Part shown: one piece after another, positions 1-5,410 of the stretch
Layout of the letters: every line of letters begins with the position of its first letter
Position numbering within the stretch: position 1 is the first letter of the stretch
Source of the DNA: Thermotogae bacterium
Lineage (GTDB): Bacteria; Thermotogota; Thermotogae; UBA12178
Assembly (NCBI GenBank): GCA_003641795.1
Contig: QNAP01000127.1
Coordinates: 1 to 5,410, forward strand
Length of the DNA: 5,410 nucleotides
Direction of reading: 5' to 3'
Notes under the pieces: generated by a model
Databases searched by the model: none
The model's input: the letters and a program-made list of their open reading frames with translations, nothing else
What the model was told of the DNA's origin: nothing
Made by a program: the position numbers and the translations under genes

Positions 1-601
1 CCGTTATCCTCTGTGGGTTGTCGTATCCCCCTTCGACACTCACTTCTTTTGGTAGTAGCGCTTTATCAACAAAGATGCTCGGCCCCGTCAATTCCACTTC
101 GACGAAGCGTCCTTCCACTTGAACGTTAAAGAGCGGTTCTCCCTTGTATTCGAGCTCTATGAGACCGTCTTCCAGCCTAAGTCGCTCGATGACACAGGTA
201 ACAAAGATCACTGTATCTCCCACCACTTTGTAGGTCAACCCAAGAACATCCAGTATGTCATGAATGGGTAGGAATATCTCACCATCTTTTTCGATCACCG
301 GGCCTGGAAGATATTTCACAAAACCGGGGCCACTCAAAATACTTTTGTTTACCATGAAAGATGCAACAACATCACCGTAGCGCAAAAAGTACATGGGCCC
401 GAAAGTCCCTACTTCGAAATCCACACCAAGCCTCGTGCTGAGCTCACTCAACGCTTTTCCAAGTGAGCTCAAACTCACGTATTCAACGCCGTCTTGCTTA
501 AAGCTAACAACTTCCTCGCGCACGTTACCGATCTGGAATGAAAGTCCAAGACACAACACACTGAAAAACGCAACCAGCGCGACAAGCAAGCGCTTCAGTA
601 T
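1..601 (-). CDS. N-terminal part of a secreted/anchored envelope protein with a copper-amine-oxidase-N-like domain (3' end outside window)
   Basis: This is an open minus-strand frame of 200 codons that continues past the window edge, found by translating the reverse strand; it has no ATG or GTG near its beginning. Residues 1-21 (counted from an ATA codon at 601-599) form a signal peptide: a Lys-Arg pair, then the hydrophobic run LLVALVAFFSVLCLGL. No good lipobox surrounds Cys17 (Leu at -1), so Sec export with signal peptidase I cleavage or simple anchoring is more likely. Residues about 24-134 look like the beta-rich copper amine oxidase N-terminal (PF07833-type) fold, ending in DGEIFLPIHDIL and DTVIFV. 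Residues about 138-200 are beta-rich and could begin an AMIN-like module, which would fit an N-acetylmuramoyl-L-alanine amidase, but no catalytic domain is visible. The frame is closed by a TAA at 604-602, so translation must start at ATA (601), CTG (598) or TTG (589). It overlaps the end of the kinase gene and is probably translated from the same mRNA. That it is a real gene is fairly sure; its function is not. Confidence 0.72.
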   Translation of the reverse strand, partial: MLKRLLVALVAFFSVLCLGLSFQIGNVREEVVSFKQDGVEYVSLSSLGKALSELSTRLGVDFEVGTFGPMYFLRYGDVVASFMVNKSILSGPGFVKYLPGPVIEKDGEIFLPIHDILDVLGLTYKVVGDTVIFVTCVIERLRLEDGLIELEYKGEPLFNVQVEGRFVEVELTGPSIFVDKALLPKEVSVEGGYDNPQRIT

Positions 602-2256
602 TTAAAAACACTCCCTCCAATGAACTCGCGGATGATGGATGTATGTGGTACAGCTCTTATGTCGGTAATAGGAAGAAAGTACTCCAAAAACTTCAACAAC
701 CGTCTGGCTTCCGAATACTCCTCTTCGGTGTGTTCCACCTGCATCAGCAGAGGTTCTGCATGAGTTTTGAGAACGGCGAGTTCGTAAACAAGTGCTGAGT
801 TGAAAAATACGTCAGCCTCTTCCTGGAATGGAAATATGTTTCTCTCTTCTCCTCTGCGTACTTTTGGCCACATTTTCAACGTATCCAACGGTGAGTGCCC
901 TCTGAAGTGATAATCCCTGATGAGTCTCCTCACCAGCCTCGTATCGGTTGTGGAAACGCGGTTCAATCGATCGACACTGAGCTGAGTGAGTGCACTGACG
1001 TAAACCTTGAACTTGTACTCTCGAGGGATAGACTCCGTCAAACGCTCGTTAAGACCGTGGATTCCTTCGATCACCACGATCTCGTGTGGCTTCAACCGAA
1101 GGTTCTGCCCTGACCACTCTCTCCTGCCAAGTTTGAAATTGAAGCGAGGTAACTCGATTTCTTCGCCTTTGAGTAGCTTGGTAAGGTGCATGTTAAAAAG
1201 TTCCAAGTCCAACGCTTCTATGGCTTCAAAGTCATACTCACCGTTCTCGTCGCGTGGTGTCCTTTCGCGATCGAGAAAGTAATCGTCCAAAGAAATGGGC
1301 ACTGTGACGATACCCAAAGCTTTGAGCTGAAGTGAAAGTCGTTTCGCAAAGGTGGTCTTTCCAGAAGATGAGGGACCGGCGACGAGCACGAACTTCACGC
1401 CTTTTCTTCTCACTATTTCATGGGCTATGAGGGCTATCTTGTACTCGTGAAGCATTTCAGAAATCAGAATGAGCTCGTTGATCCTCTTCGCACCCGACAC
1501 TATCAGCTCGTTGAGCTCGCCGACAGTGGACACACCAATGATGCTTCCCCAGCGTTTGTATTCTAAGAAAACGTTGGCAAACTTCGGCATCTCCTTGTGT
1601 GCCATGGGGTCACTTTTGTTGAAGTCCGGATAGACCAAGAGAAATCCCGGCTCGAAGGGACGGATATCGAACCATTTGAGATGCCCTGTACTGGGAGGAA
1701 GGTAGCCGTAGAAATAGTTTTTATACTCGCCGCAAGTGTACAAGTCCACCGTATCCTTTCTTCTAAAGCGAAAGAGCTTGGCTTTATCTTCCCACCCGAG
1801 TTTCTTGAAAAGCTCGATGGCATCGAAACGAGACATGCGTTTTTTCTTAAAAGGCTTGTCTTGTTCCACTAGTTCCTGCATTCTTTGTTTGAGACTTTCG
1901 AGGTCTTCTTTTCCCAACACACCTTCTTCCACTTCACAATAAAGCGAATTGCCCAGCGAATGCATCACCCTGAGGCGCTTTTGGGGGAACAAATCCTTCA
2001 TGGCTATGTAGAGGAGAAAGATCAAACCTCTTCGATAAACTCTCATCCCATCTGCCTCTTTGAGGTCCACAAACCGCAACGTGCCGTTCATATTCACGGT
2101 TCTAAATAGCTCACGGATCTTGTTGTTGAATTTAGCGGCGATGATTGGAGCTCTGTGGAACGGTTTCGCCTTTTCCGCCAACTCTTGAAAGGTGGTATTC
2201 TCCTTTATACGCAACGTTTCGTCTGTTTCCACAAGGTAAACTTCGAAAGCTGCCAA
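595..2256 (-). CDS. TGS-domain uridine/nucleoside kinase (P-loop, PRK/URK family)
   Basis: Predicted cytoplasmic kinase of 553 residues that would phosphorylate a nucleoside such as uridine in nucleotide salvage; the true substrate of this long subfamily is inferred only. Residues 1-65 resemble a TGS ubiquitin-like domain, and about 66-200 resemble the threonyl-tRNA synthetase second additional domain (note MHSLGNSLYCEV at 98-109). Residues about 285-510 are the phosphoribulokinase/uridine kinase core: P-loop GPSSSGKT at 294-301, the acidic motif SLDDYF at 322-327, VVIEGIHGLN at 394-403, and the Arg-rich lid TRLVRRLIRD at 439-448. Short uridine kinases have about 210 residues; this fused form of about 550 is the type known from Thermotoga and clostridia, so nothing appears truncated. 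The start is TTG at 2256-2254, chosen because GGGAGGG (2269-2263) lies 6 nt upstream and the TGS domain begins at once. It has its own promoter at 2283-2291 and overlaps the downstream envelope gene. Family assignment is firm; substrate is not. Confidence 0.92.
   Translation of the reverse strand: MAAFEVYLVETDETLRIKENTTFQELAEKAKPFHRAPIIAAKFNNKIRELFRTVNMNGTLRFVDLKEADGMRVYRRGLIFLLYIAMKDLFPQKRLRVMHSLGNSLYCEVEEGVLGKEDLESLKQRMQELVEQDKPFKKKRMSRFDAIELFKKLGWEDKAKLFRFRRKDTVDLYTCGEYKNYFYGYLPPSTGHLKWFDIRPFEPGFLLVYPDFNKSDPMAHKEMPKFANVFLEYKRWGSIIGVSTVGELNELIVSGAKRINELILISEMLHEYKIALIAHEIVRRKGVKFVLVAGPSSSGKTTFAKRLSLQLKALGIVTVPISLDDYFLDRERTPRDENGEYDFEAIEALDLELFNMHLTKLLKGEEIELPRFNFKLGRREWSGQNLRLKPHEIVVIEGIHGLNERLTESIPREYKFKVYVSALTQLSVDRLNRVSTTDTRLVRRLIRDYHFRGHSPLDTLKMWPKVRRGEERNIFPFQEEADVFFNSALVYELAVLKTHAEPLLMQVEHTEEEYSEARRLLKFLEYFLPITDIRAVPHTSIIREFIGGSVFKY
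611..618 (-). promoter_or_regulatory. Ribosome binding site inside the kinase 3' end for the downstream envelope gene
   Basis: The minus strand reads GGAGGGAG here, a near-perfect Shine-Dalgarno sequence embedded in the last codons of the kinase (GGSVFKY stop). It lies 9 nt from the ATA at 601-599, 12 nt from the CTG at 598-596 and 21 nt from the TTG at 589-587. The spacing favours the ATA or CTG over the TTG, and only the first two keep the Lys-Arg of the signal peptide. The site argues for translational coupling of the two genes. Confidence 0.65.
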
Positions 2257-2262
2257 TTGATT

Positions 2263-2269
2263 CCCTCCC
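2263..2269 (-). promoter_or_regulatory. Ribosome binding site fixing the TTG start of the kinase
   Basis: The minus strand reads GGGAGGG, 6 nt before the TTG at 2256-2254. No ATG or GTG in this frame lies at a usable distance, so this site decides the non-ATG start. Confidence 0.8.
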
Positions 2270-2282
2270 TTTTAGCAGCACG

Positions 2283-2291
2283 ATTATAGCA
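2283..2291 (-). promoter_or_regulatory. Extended -10 promoter of the kinase gene
   Basis: The minus strand reads TGCTATAAT, a perfect match to the extended -10 consensus TGnTATAAT of the housekeeping sigma factor. No good -35 hexamer lies 16-18 bp upstream (GATCTC at 17 bp), as is common for extended -10 promoters. Transcription would begin near 2276, giving a leader of about 20 nt that includes the GGGAGGG ribosome binding site. It should drive the kinase and the overlapping envelope gene. Confidence 0.7.
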
Positions 2292-2316
2292 TCGGCTAGT
2301 TTGCTGAGATCTTGCG

Positions 2317-2325
2317 TGATATCAT
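2317..2325 (+). promoter_or_regulatory. Extended -10 promoter of the radical SAM gene
   Basis: The plus strand reads TGATATCAT, one mismatch from TGnTATAAT. A TTGCTG at 2301-2306 is only 13 bp from the -10 (it lies 10 bp from the TG), too close for a normal -35. Transcription would start near 2332, some 20 nt before the ATG. The position, between the divergent kinase promoter and the ribosome binding site, fits. Confidence 0.5.
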
Positions 2326-2340
2326 CTCCTGGGTTGGCAT

Positions 2341-2346
2341 GGAGGT
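2341..2346 (+). promoter_or_regulatory. Ribosome binding site of the radical SAM gene
   Basis: GGAGGT is followed by 6 nt and then the ATG at 2353. It is a consensus Shine-Dalgarno site and supports this ATG as the true start. Confidence 0.8.
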
Positions 2347-2352
2347 TTCACC

Positions 2353-3243
2353 ATGAGGTTGGAAAAATACCTAACAGATTGTCGCTTATGCCCCAGAGAG
2401 TGCGGAGTCGATAGAAGACAAAAAACGGGGATTTGTGGTGTAGGTTATCTTCCAAAAGTTTCCAACATTGTTCTTCACAAAGGAGAAGAACCACCTATCT
2501 CTGGTAAAGACGGAGCGGGGGCAGTCTTTTTCAGTGGTTGTCCCATGAAATGTGTTTACTGCCAAAACATGGGATTCTCACAGCGGGGTGTTGGACGAGA
2601 AATAGAGCTGGATGAATTGATTCATGCGTTTAAGGTTCTAGAACAAGAAGGAGCTTACACCTTAGACCTAGTTACGCCCACACCACACCTTCCATGGATT
2701 GTGGAAGCCTTGGAAAAACTCGAAAAAGAAAGTTTCTCTCTTCCTGTGGTTTACAACACTTCCAGTTACGAGAAAGTGGAAACACTGCGACGGCTTGAAG
2801 GACTTGTTGATATATACCTTGCAGACATCCGCTACACAGATTCCGGATACGGTCTCATGTATTCCAAGGTACCGGACTACTGGGAAAGTGCCAAGAAAGC
2901 CATTTTTGAGATGTATCGTCAAGTGGGACCTTACAGAGAAGATATGAGAAAAGGATTGATAATAAGAATCCTCGTCCTTCCCAACAACGTTTCAGGTCAT
3001 GAAAGGGCACTCGAATTCGTGGCTTACCAGTTGGATCCTTCCGTGCCGGTCTCACTTATGTCTCAGTACCTACCGCACTTTGGAGCGAAAAGGGATCCCC
3101 TTATAGGCAGAAAGATAACCGTAGATGAATACGAAAAGGCACTCGAAAAAATGCTTGAACTTGGCCTTGAGGGATGGTACCAAACCGACGAAGTCGAACG
3201 AGTAACCGCACGTGGTGTAAACTGGAGATTGGTGGAAGACTAA
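2353..3243 (+). CDS. PflX-like radical SAM protein (COG1313-type, homologue of pyruvate formate-lyase activating enzymes)
   Basis: Predicted cytoplasmic radical S-adenosylmethionine enzyme of 296 residues. The CX3CX2C motif GCPMKCVYCQN (Cys63, Cys67, Cys70) would bind the [4Fe-4S] cluster that cleaves SAM. An N-terminal block with Cys10, Cys13, Cys17 and Cys28 (CRLCPREC, then TGICG) is typical of the PflX branch and may hold a second metal site. Other branch hallmarks are LVTPTPH at 106-112, VYNTSSYE at 133-140, IYLADIRYTDSGYG in the middle, RILVLPNN, and LMSQYLPHF from 235. Length is normal for the family, about 300 residues, and no break is seen. Homologues are related to glycyl-radical-enzyme activases, but the target of PflX is not established and no glycyl radical enzyme lies in this window. 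The gene appears monocistronic: its own promoter and GGAGGT site precede it, and 197 bp of eroded sequence follow. No clear terminator hairpin is visible after the stop. Family call is confident; function is open. Confidence 0.92.
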   Translation: MRLEKYLTDCRLCPRECGVDRRQKTGICGVGYLPKVSNIVLHKGEEPPISGKDGAGAVFFSGCPMKCVYCQNMGFSQRGVGREIELDELIHAFKVLEQEGAYTLDLVTPTPHLPWIVEALEKLEKESFSLPVVYNTSSYEKVETLRRLEGLVDIYLADIRYTDSGYGLMYSKVPDYWESAKKAIFEMYRQVGPYREDMRKGLIIRILVLPNNVSGHERALEFVAYQLDPSVPVSLMSQYLPHFGAKRDPLIGRKITVDEYEKALEKMLELGLEGWYQTDEVERVTARGVNWRLVED

Positions 3244-3252
3244 TGCTCTTAG

Positions 3253-3351
3253 ACAAACAAGCTTATTTTTCTTCACTGTGAACGCTACAACTTACCCATG
3301 ATCGTTACAGAAAACGGGATTGTGGATCATATGGACACCCGCGGATCGTAG
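3253..3351 (+). pseudogene. Probable remnant of a GH1 beta-glycosidase around the nucleophile motif
   Basis: Between two stop codons (TAG at 3250 and TAG at 3349) the plus strand encodes about 32 residues containing HCERYNLPMIVTENGIVDHMDTR. This closely resembles the stretch around the catalytic nucleophile of family GH1 beta-glucosidases and beta-galactosidases, where (H)ERY-LP-xIVTENGIAD-xxDxxR is typical and the Glu of ENG attacks the sugar. The Glu codon is at 3310-3312. The residue after ENGI is Val where GH1 has Ala or another small residue. There is no start codon with a ribosome binding site, no upstream TIM barrel, and no downstream Trp-rich C-terminal part in any plus-strand frame, so only a scrap remains. 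The similarity is read by eye; chance resemblance is unlikely over this length but cannot be excluded. Confidence 0.6.
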
Positions 3352-3425
3352 AAATGGAATCCATTAAAGAGTTATGCGAGAACGAAATGACATCACATTA
3401 AGCGCTGATTCATATCTGCGAAAGT

Positions 3426-3431
3426 GAGGTG
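3426..3431 (+). promoter_or_regulatory. Ribosome binding site that places the glycosidase start at ATG 3441
   Basis: GAGGTG lies 9 nt before the ATG at 3441. A GTG at 3429 in the same frame would add four residues (MGNQ), but that codon is inside the Shine-Dalgarno sequence, so the ATG is the better start. I found no convincing promoter between 3244 and 3425; ATGACA at 3387-3392 is -35-like but is followed only by poor -10 candidates. Confidence 0.65.
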
Positions 3432-3440
3432 GGAAATCAA

Positions 3441-5273
3441 ATGAAAGGATTTTCGTTGGGCGTAAACTATTGGTCACGTAGTGGCGCCATCTTCATGTGG
3501 GAAGACGAGTACTGGAATCCAAACGTGGTTGAACAGGAAGTGAAAGCCATGAAAGAACTGGGGATCGATATCTGCCGCTCTTTCATCTTCCTTCCTACCT
3601 TCTTACCAGCGCCGTACACACTGAGCCAGAAGCACGTAGACCGTTTCAAGACCTTTCTGGACATGTGCTCTTATCACGGCTTGAAAGTGGCTCCCACTTT
3701 CATCGTTGGCCACATGTCCGGTGAGAATTGGGATCCTCCCTTCCGTGAAAACCGTGATCTGTACGAAGATCCGTTCATGCTCAACCAGCAAGAATTCGTG
3801 ATAACCCAGATCACCCCACAGATAAAAGATTTTTCCTCCGTTTGGGGTTATATTCTCACCAACGAAATGCCACTCTACGGCGGCATCGCGGATCCTGAAA
3901 AAGTCTACTCGTGGGCCAAGCGGCTGGTATCCGCATTGAAGCTGGTTGATCCTTATCGTCCTGTGGGGATCGGAGACGGGAACTGGAATGTTTTAGGCGG
4001 AAACAATGGATTCGAGATACAGCGCATCTCACAGCTTGTGGACTATCTTGGACCACATATGTATCTGACCGAGACGGACGACTATCGCCATAGCATGCTG
4101 ACAGAATTCATCATCACTGCGCTTCGACGATATGGCAAGCCCGTCATACTTGAAGAATTTGGTGCTCCCTCATCTCATGCAAGCGACGAAAACATTGCGC
4201 TTTACTACCGCGAAGTGTTCCACAACGTCTTCTTTGCCGGTGGTGTAGGAGCGTGGGGATGGTGCTTGAATGACTTCGATACGTACGATCAACGACCTTA
4301 CCTACACCATCCTTTCGAGTTAAGGTTCGGCATCTTCCGCAGCGATGGTAGTCCAAAACCTGTCGCTGCAGAGTTCGAGCGCTTCCAAGCATTTCTCAAG
4401 GACAAAATGGACGTTTCACCCGTAAAAACAAAGGCAGCTATCTTGATCCCGAGTTGGTACAATCTTTCCTACCCATTTGGTGAAAGCGATCCTGAAGAGA
4501 TCAGAAGACATGTGGTTCAGTCCATGGTATTGGCTGCGAAAGCGGGTTTTGCCGTGGATGTTCTTTTCGAACAGGACGAGCTCAACTTAAGCGAATACAG
4601 GTTGATACTGCTTCCCGCCATACAACAGTACTTGGGTCCTACATGGGAGCACCTCCTTGACTACGTCAGAGAAGGTGGTAACGTTTATCTCAGCTACTAT
4701 GCTGGAAAAAAACAATTTCACAGCGGTCTTTGGATACACAACTTCGAAGAGCTCACAGGATGCCGCCATGGCATGAGATACGGACTCCCGGATCCTCTGC
4801 CAAACCCCTTGAAACTTTCATTCCAAAGTACCAAATGGGAATTGCGGTATCCGGTGATGAGCTCCCCCTTTGAAACTTCTCATCTGCCCATAGAACCTAC
4901 TGAGCCCTCAATACGAGTCTTCAAGTTAGATGGAGAAATCCTGAAATTCACCGTGAGACCGAAGGATAAGGGGAACTTCATCTTTTTGAACTTCCCGCTG
5001 GAACATCTGCTGGCCGTCACGCCGTATGTGAACTACGCAGATCGTTCAGATGTTATCTACGGCTTCCTCGCTGACCTTGCTGGAATCGATAGATATAGGA
5101 CTGACAACCCAATGGTTAGGGTGAGACAAGTGAAAGTTTCATCAAAAGAACGTCTGTTCTTGCAAAACGTTTCCTGGCAAGTGGAAAAGGTGTCGAATGT
5201 GCTGCTTCCAAGAAAGAATGTTCGTTTTGACGCGGAGTTGAATCCCAAAGAAGTGAAGGAACTGCCGTTATAG
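3441..5273 (+). CDS. Cytoplasmic clan GH-A glycoside hydrolase with a GH5-like barrel and GH42-like middle domain
   Basis: Predicted retaining glycosidase of 610 residues with no signal peptide, so it should act inside the cell on imported oligosaccharides. Residues 1 to about 320 form a TIM barrel: GVNYW at the first strand, ICRSF near strand 2, YILTNEMP with the likely acid/base Glu142, VILEEFG with the likely nucleophile Glu239, and GAWGWCLNDF near strand 8. FELRFGIFRSDGSPKP at the barrel end is typical of GH5/GH2-like barrels. Residues about 326-455 (AAILIPSWYN to the DYVREGGNVYLSYYAG segment) look like the flavodoxin-like beta-galactosidase trimerisation domain of GH42. The remainder, about 460-610, is probably a beta-sandwich ending in LPKE-type strands. 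The sequence could be annotated as a cellulase-family or mannanase-like protein, or beta-galactosidase-like; the substrate (beta-mannoside, beta-glucoside or beta-galactoside) cannot be read from sequence. It follows a GH1 remnant and is closed by a terminator at 5296. Catalytic residue calls are by motif only. Start chosen from the ribosome binding site at 3426. Confidence 0.85.
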   Translation: MKGFSLGVNYWSRSGAIFMWEDEYWNPNVVEQEVKAMKELGIDICRSFIFLPTFLPAPYTLSQKHVDRFKTFLDMCSYHGLKVAPTFIVGHMSGENWDPPFRENRDLYEDPFMLNQQEFVITQITPQIKDFSSVWGYILTNEMPLYGGIADPEKVYSWAKRLVSALKLVDPYRPVGIGDGNWNVLGGNNGFEIQRISQLVDYLGPHMYLTETDDYRHSMLTEFIITALRRYGKPVILEEFGAPSSHASDENIALYYREVFHNVFFAGGVGAWGWCLNDFDTYDQRPYLHHPFELRFGIFRSDGSPKPVAAEFERFQAFLKDKMDVSPVKTKAAILIPSWYNLSYPFGESDPEEIRRHVVQSMVLAAKAGFAVDVLFEQDELNLSEYRLILLPAIQQYLGPTWEHLLDYVREGGNVYLSYYAGKKQFHSGLWIHNFEELTGCRHGMRYGLPDPLPNPLKLSFQSTKWELRYPVMSSPFETSHLPIEPTEPSIRVFKLDGEILKFTVRPKDKGNFIFLNFPLEHLLAVTPYVNYADRSDVIYGFLADLAGIDRYRTDNPMVRVRQVKVSSKERLFLQNVSWQVEKVSNVLLPRKNVRFDAELNPKEVKELPL

Positions 5274-5295
5274 GACAACATTCCCCTCTTCTTCC

Positions 5296-5320
5296 AAGTG
5301 CGCTCTCGCTCGCACTTTTT
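5296..5320 (+). terminator. Intrinsic terminator after the glycosidase gene
   Basis: AAGTGCG (5296-5302) pairs with CGCACTT (5311-5317) around an 8-nt loop, and the stem runs directly into a run of five T (5316-5320). It begins 22 nt after the stop codon. There is no T run on the other strand, so it acts only in the plus direction. Confidence 0.8.
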
Positions 5321-5379
5321 GTCGCTCGAGATAGCAATTTGTAGAAAACGCACGCTATAGCGAGTATTCGCCGAACAAT

Positions 5380-5404
5380 CACCGATAATTTCGGTTGACC
5401 GGTG
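5380..5404. repeat. Overlapping small inverted repeats in the end region
   Basis: ACCGA (5381-5385) can pair with TCGGT (5391-5395), CGGT (5392-5395) with ACCG (5398-5401), and CACCG (5380-5384) with CGGTG (5400-5404). These pairings exclude one another. TTGAC occurs twice, at 5395-5399 and 5405-5409, and either copy could be the -35 of a gene beyond the window. It may be an operator or leader of the next gene, or chance; the sequence ends too soon to tell. Confidence 0.3.
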
Positions 5405-5410
5405 TTGACG

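Noticed and set aside
393..605. Plus-strand open frame of 70 codons at the left end.
   Set aside because: It is antisense to the signal-peptide-bearing minus-strand frame, has a low-complexity Ser/Thr-rich translation and no ribosome binding site.
2339..2356. Five-codon reading frame MEVSP whose TGA overlaps the radical SAM ATG (ATGA), resembling a coupled leader peptide.
   Set aside because: Its ATG overlaps the GGAGGT site itself, it has no ribosome binding site of its own, and it is so short that chance is the simplest explanation.
3241..3273. Possible terminator after the radical SAM gene (CTAA/TTAG arms and a T run at 3266-3272).
   Set aside because: The stem is only 4 bp of weak pairs and is separated from the T run, so it would not be stable at high temperature.
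3387..3416. Promoter for the glycosidase: ATGACA with TCATAT or CATATC about 17-18 bp later.
   Set aside because: The -10 candidates match the consensus at only 3 of 6 positions, and the start site would fall at the ribosome binding site.
3429..3440. GTG at 3429 as the start of the glycosidase, giving 614 residues.
   Set aside because: The codon lies inside the GAGGTG Shine-Dalgarno sequence, and the ATG at 3441 has a proper spacing of 9 nt.
5057..5382. Open minus-strand frames over the end of the glycosidase and its terminator.
   Set aside because: They are antisense to a well-supported gene, overlap each other, lack ribosome binding sites, and show no recognisable protein motif.

Overview
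The window looks like chromosomal DNA of a thermophilic, saccharolytic bacterium, most likely a member of the Thermotogae (Thermotoga or Pseudothermotoga type). This is inferred from the protein sequences: a TGS-domain nucleoside kinase of the form I associate with Thermotoga and clostridia, a PflX-type radical SAM protein, and a large cytoplasmic clan GH-A glycosidase. Very strong GGAGG-type ribosome binding sites, a TTG start, tight gene packing and charge-rich proteins agree with this. No species can be named from the sequence alone.

Layout. The left part (1-2256) is a minus-strand pair: a TGS-type uridine/nucleoside kinase (595-2256), followed with a short overlap by the N-terminal 200 codons of a secreted or membrane-anchored envelope protein that runs off the window at position 1. 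A 96-bp divergent region (2257-2352) separates this pair from a plus-strand gene for a PflX-like radical SAM protein (2353-3243). It holds two back-to-back extended -10 promoters and both ribosome binding sites. A 197-bp spacer (3244-3440) follows, containing what looks like a decayed scrap of a GH1 beta-glycosidase around its catalytic nucleophile motif. Next is a 610-codon glycosidase gene (3441-5273) closed by an intrinsic terminator (5296-5320). The last 90 bp hold small inverted repeats and no gene.

How the genes work together. There is no single obvious system here. The kinase is a nucleotide-salvage-type enzyme. The envelope protein is probably co-transcribed with it but has no visible functional link. 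The radical SAM protein has no glycyl-radical enzyme in the window. The glycosidase lacks a signal peptide and so should act on imported oligosaccharides. The GH1 scrap immediately upstream suggests this spot once carried more sugar-degrading genes and was trimmed by deletion. I found no CRISPR array, tRNA, rRNA, insertion sequence or phage gene, and no gene-free stretch longer than 197 bp.
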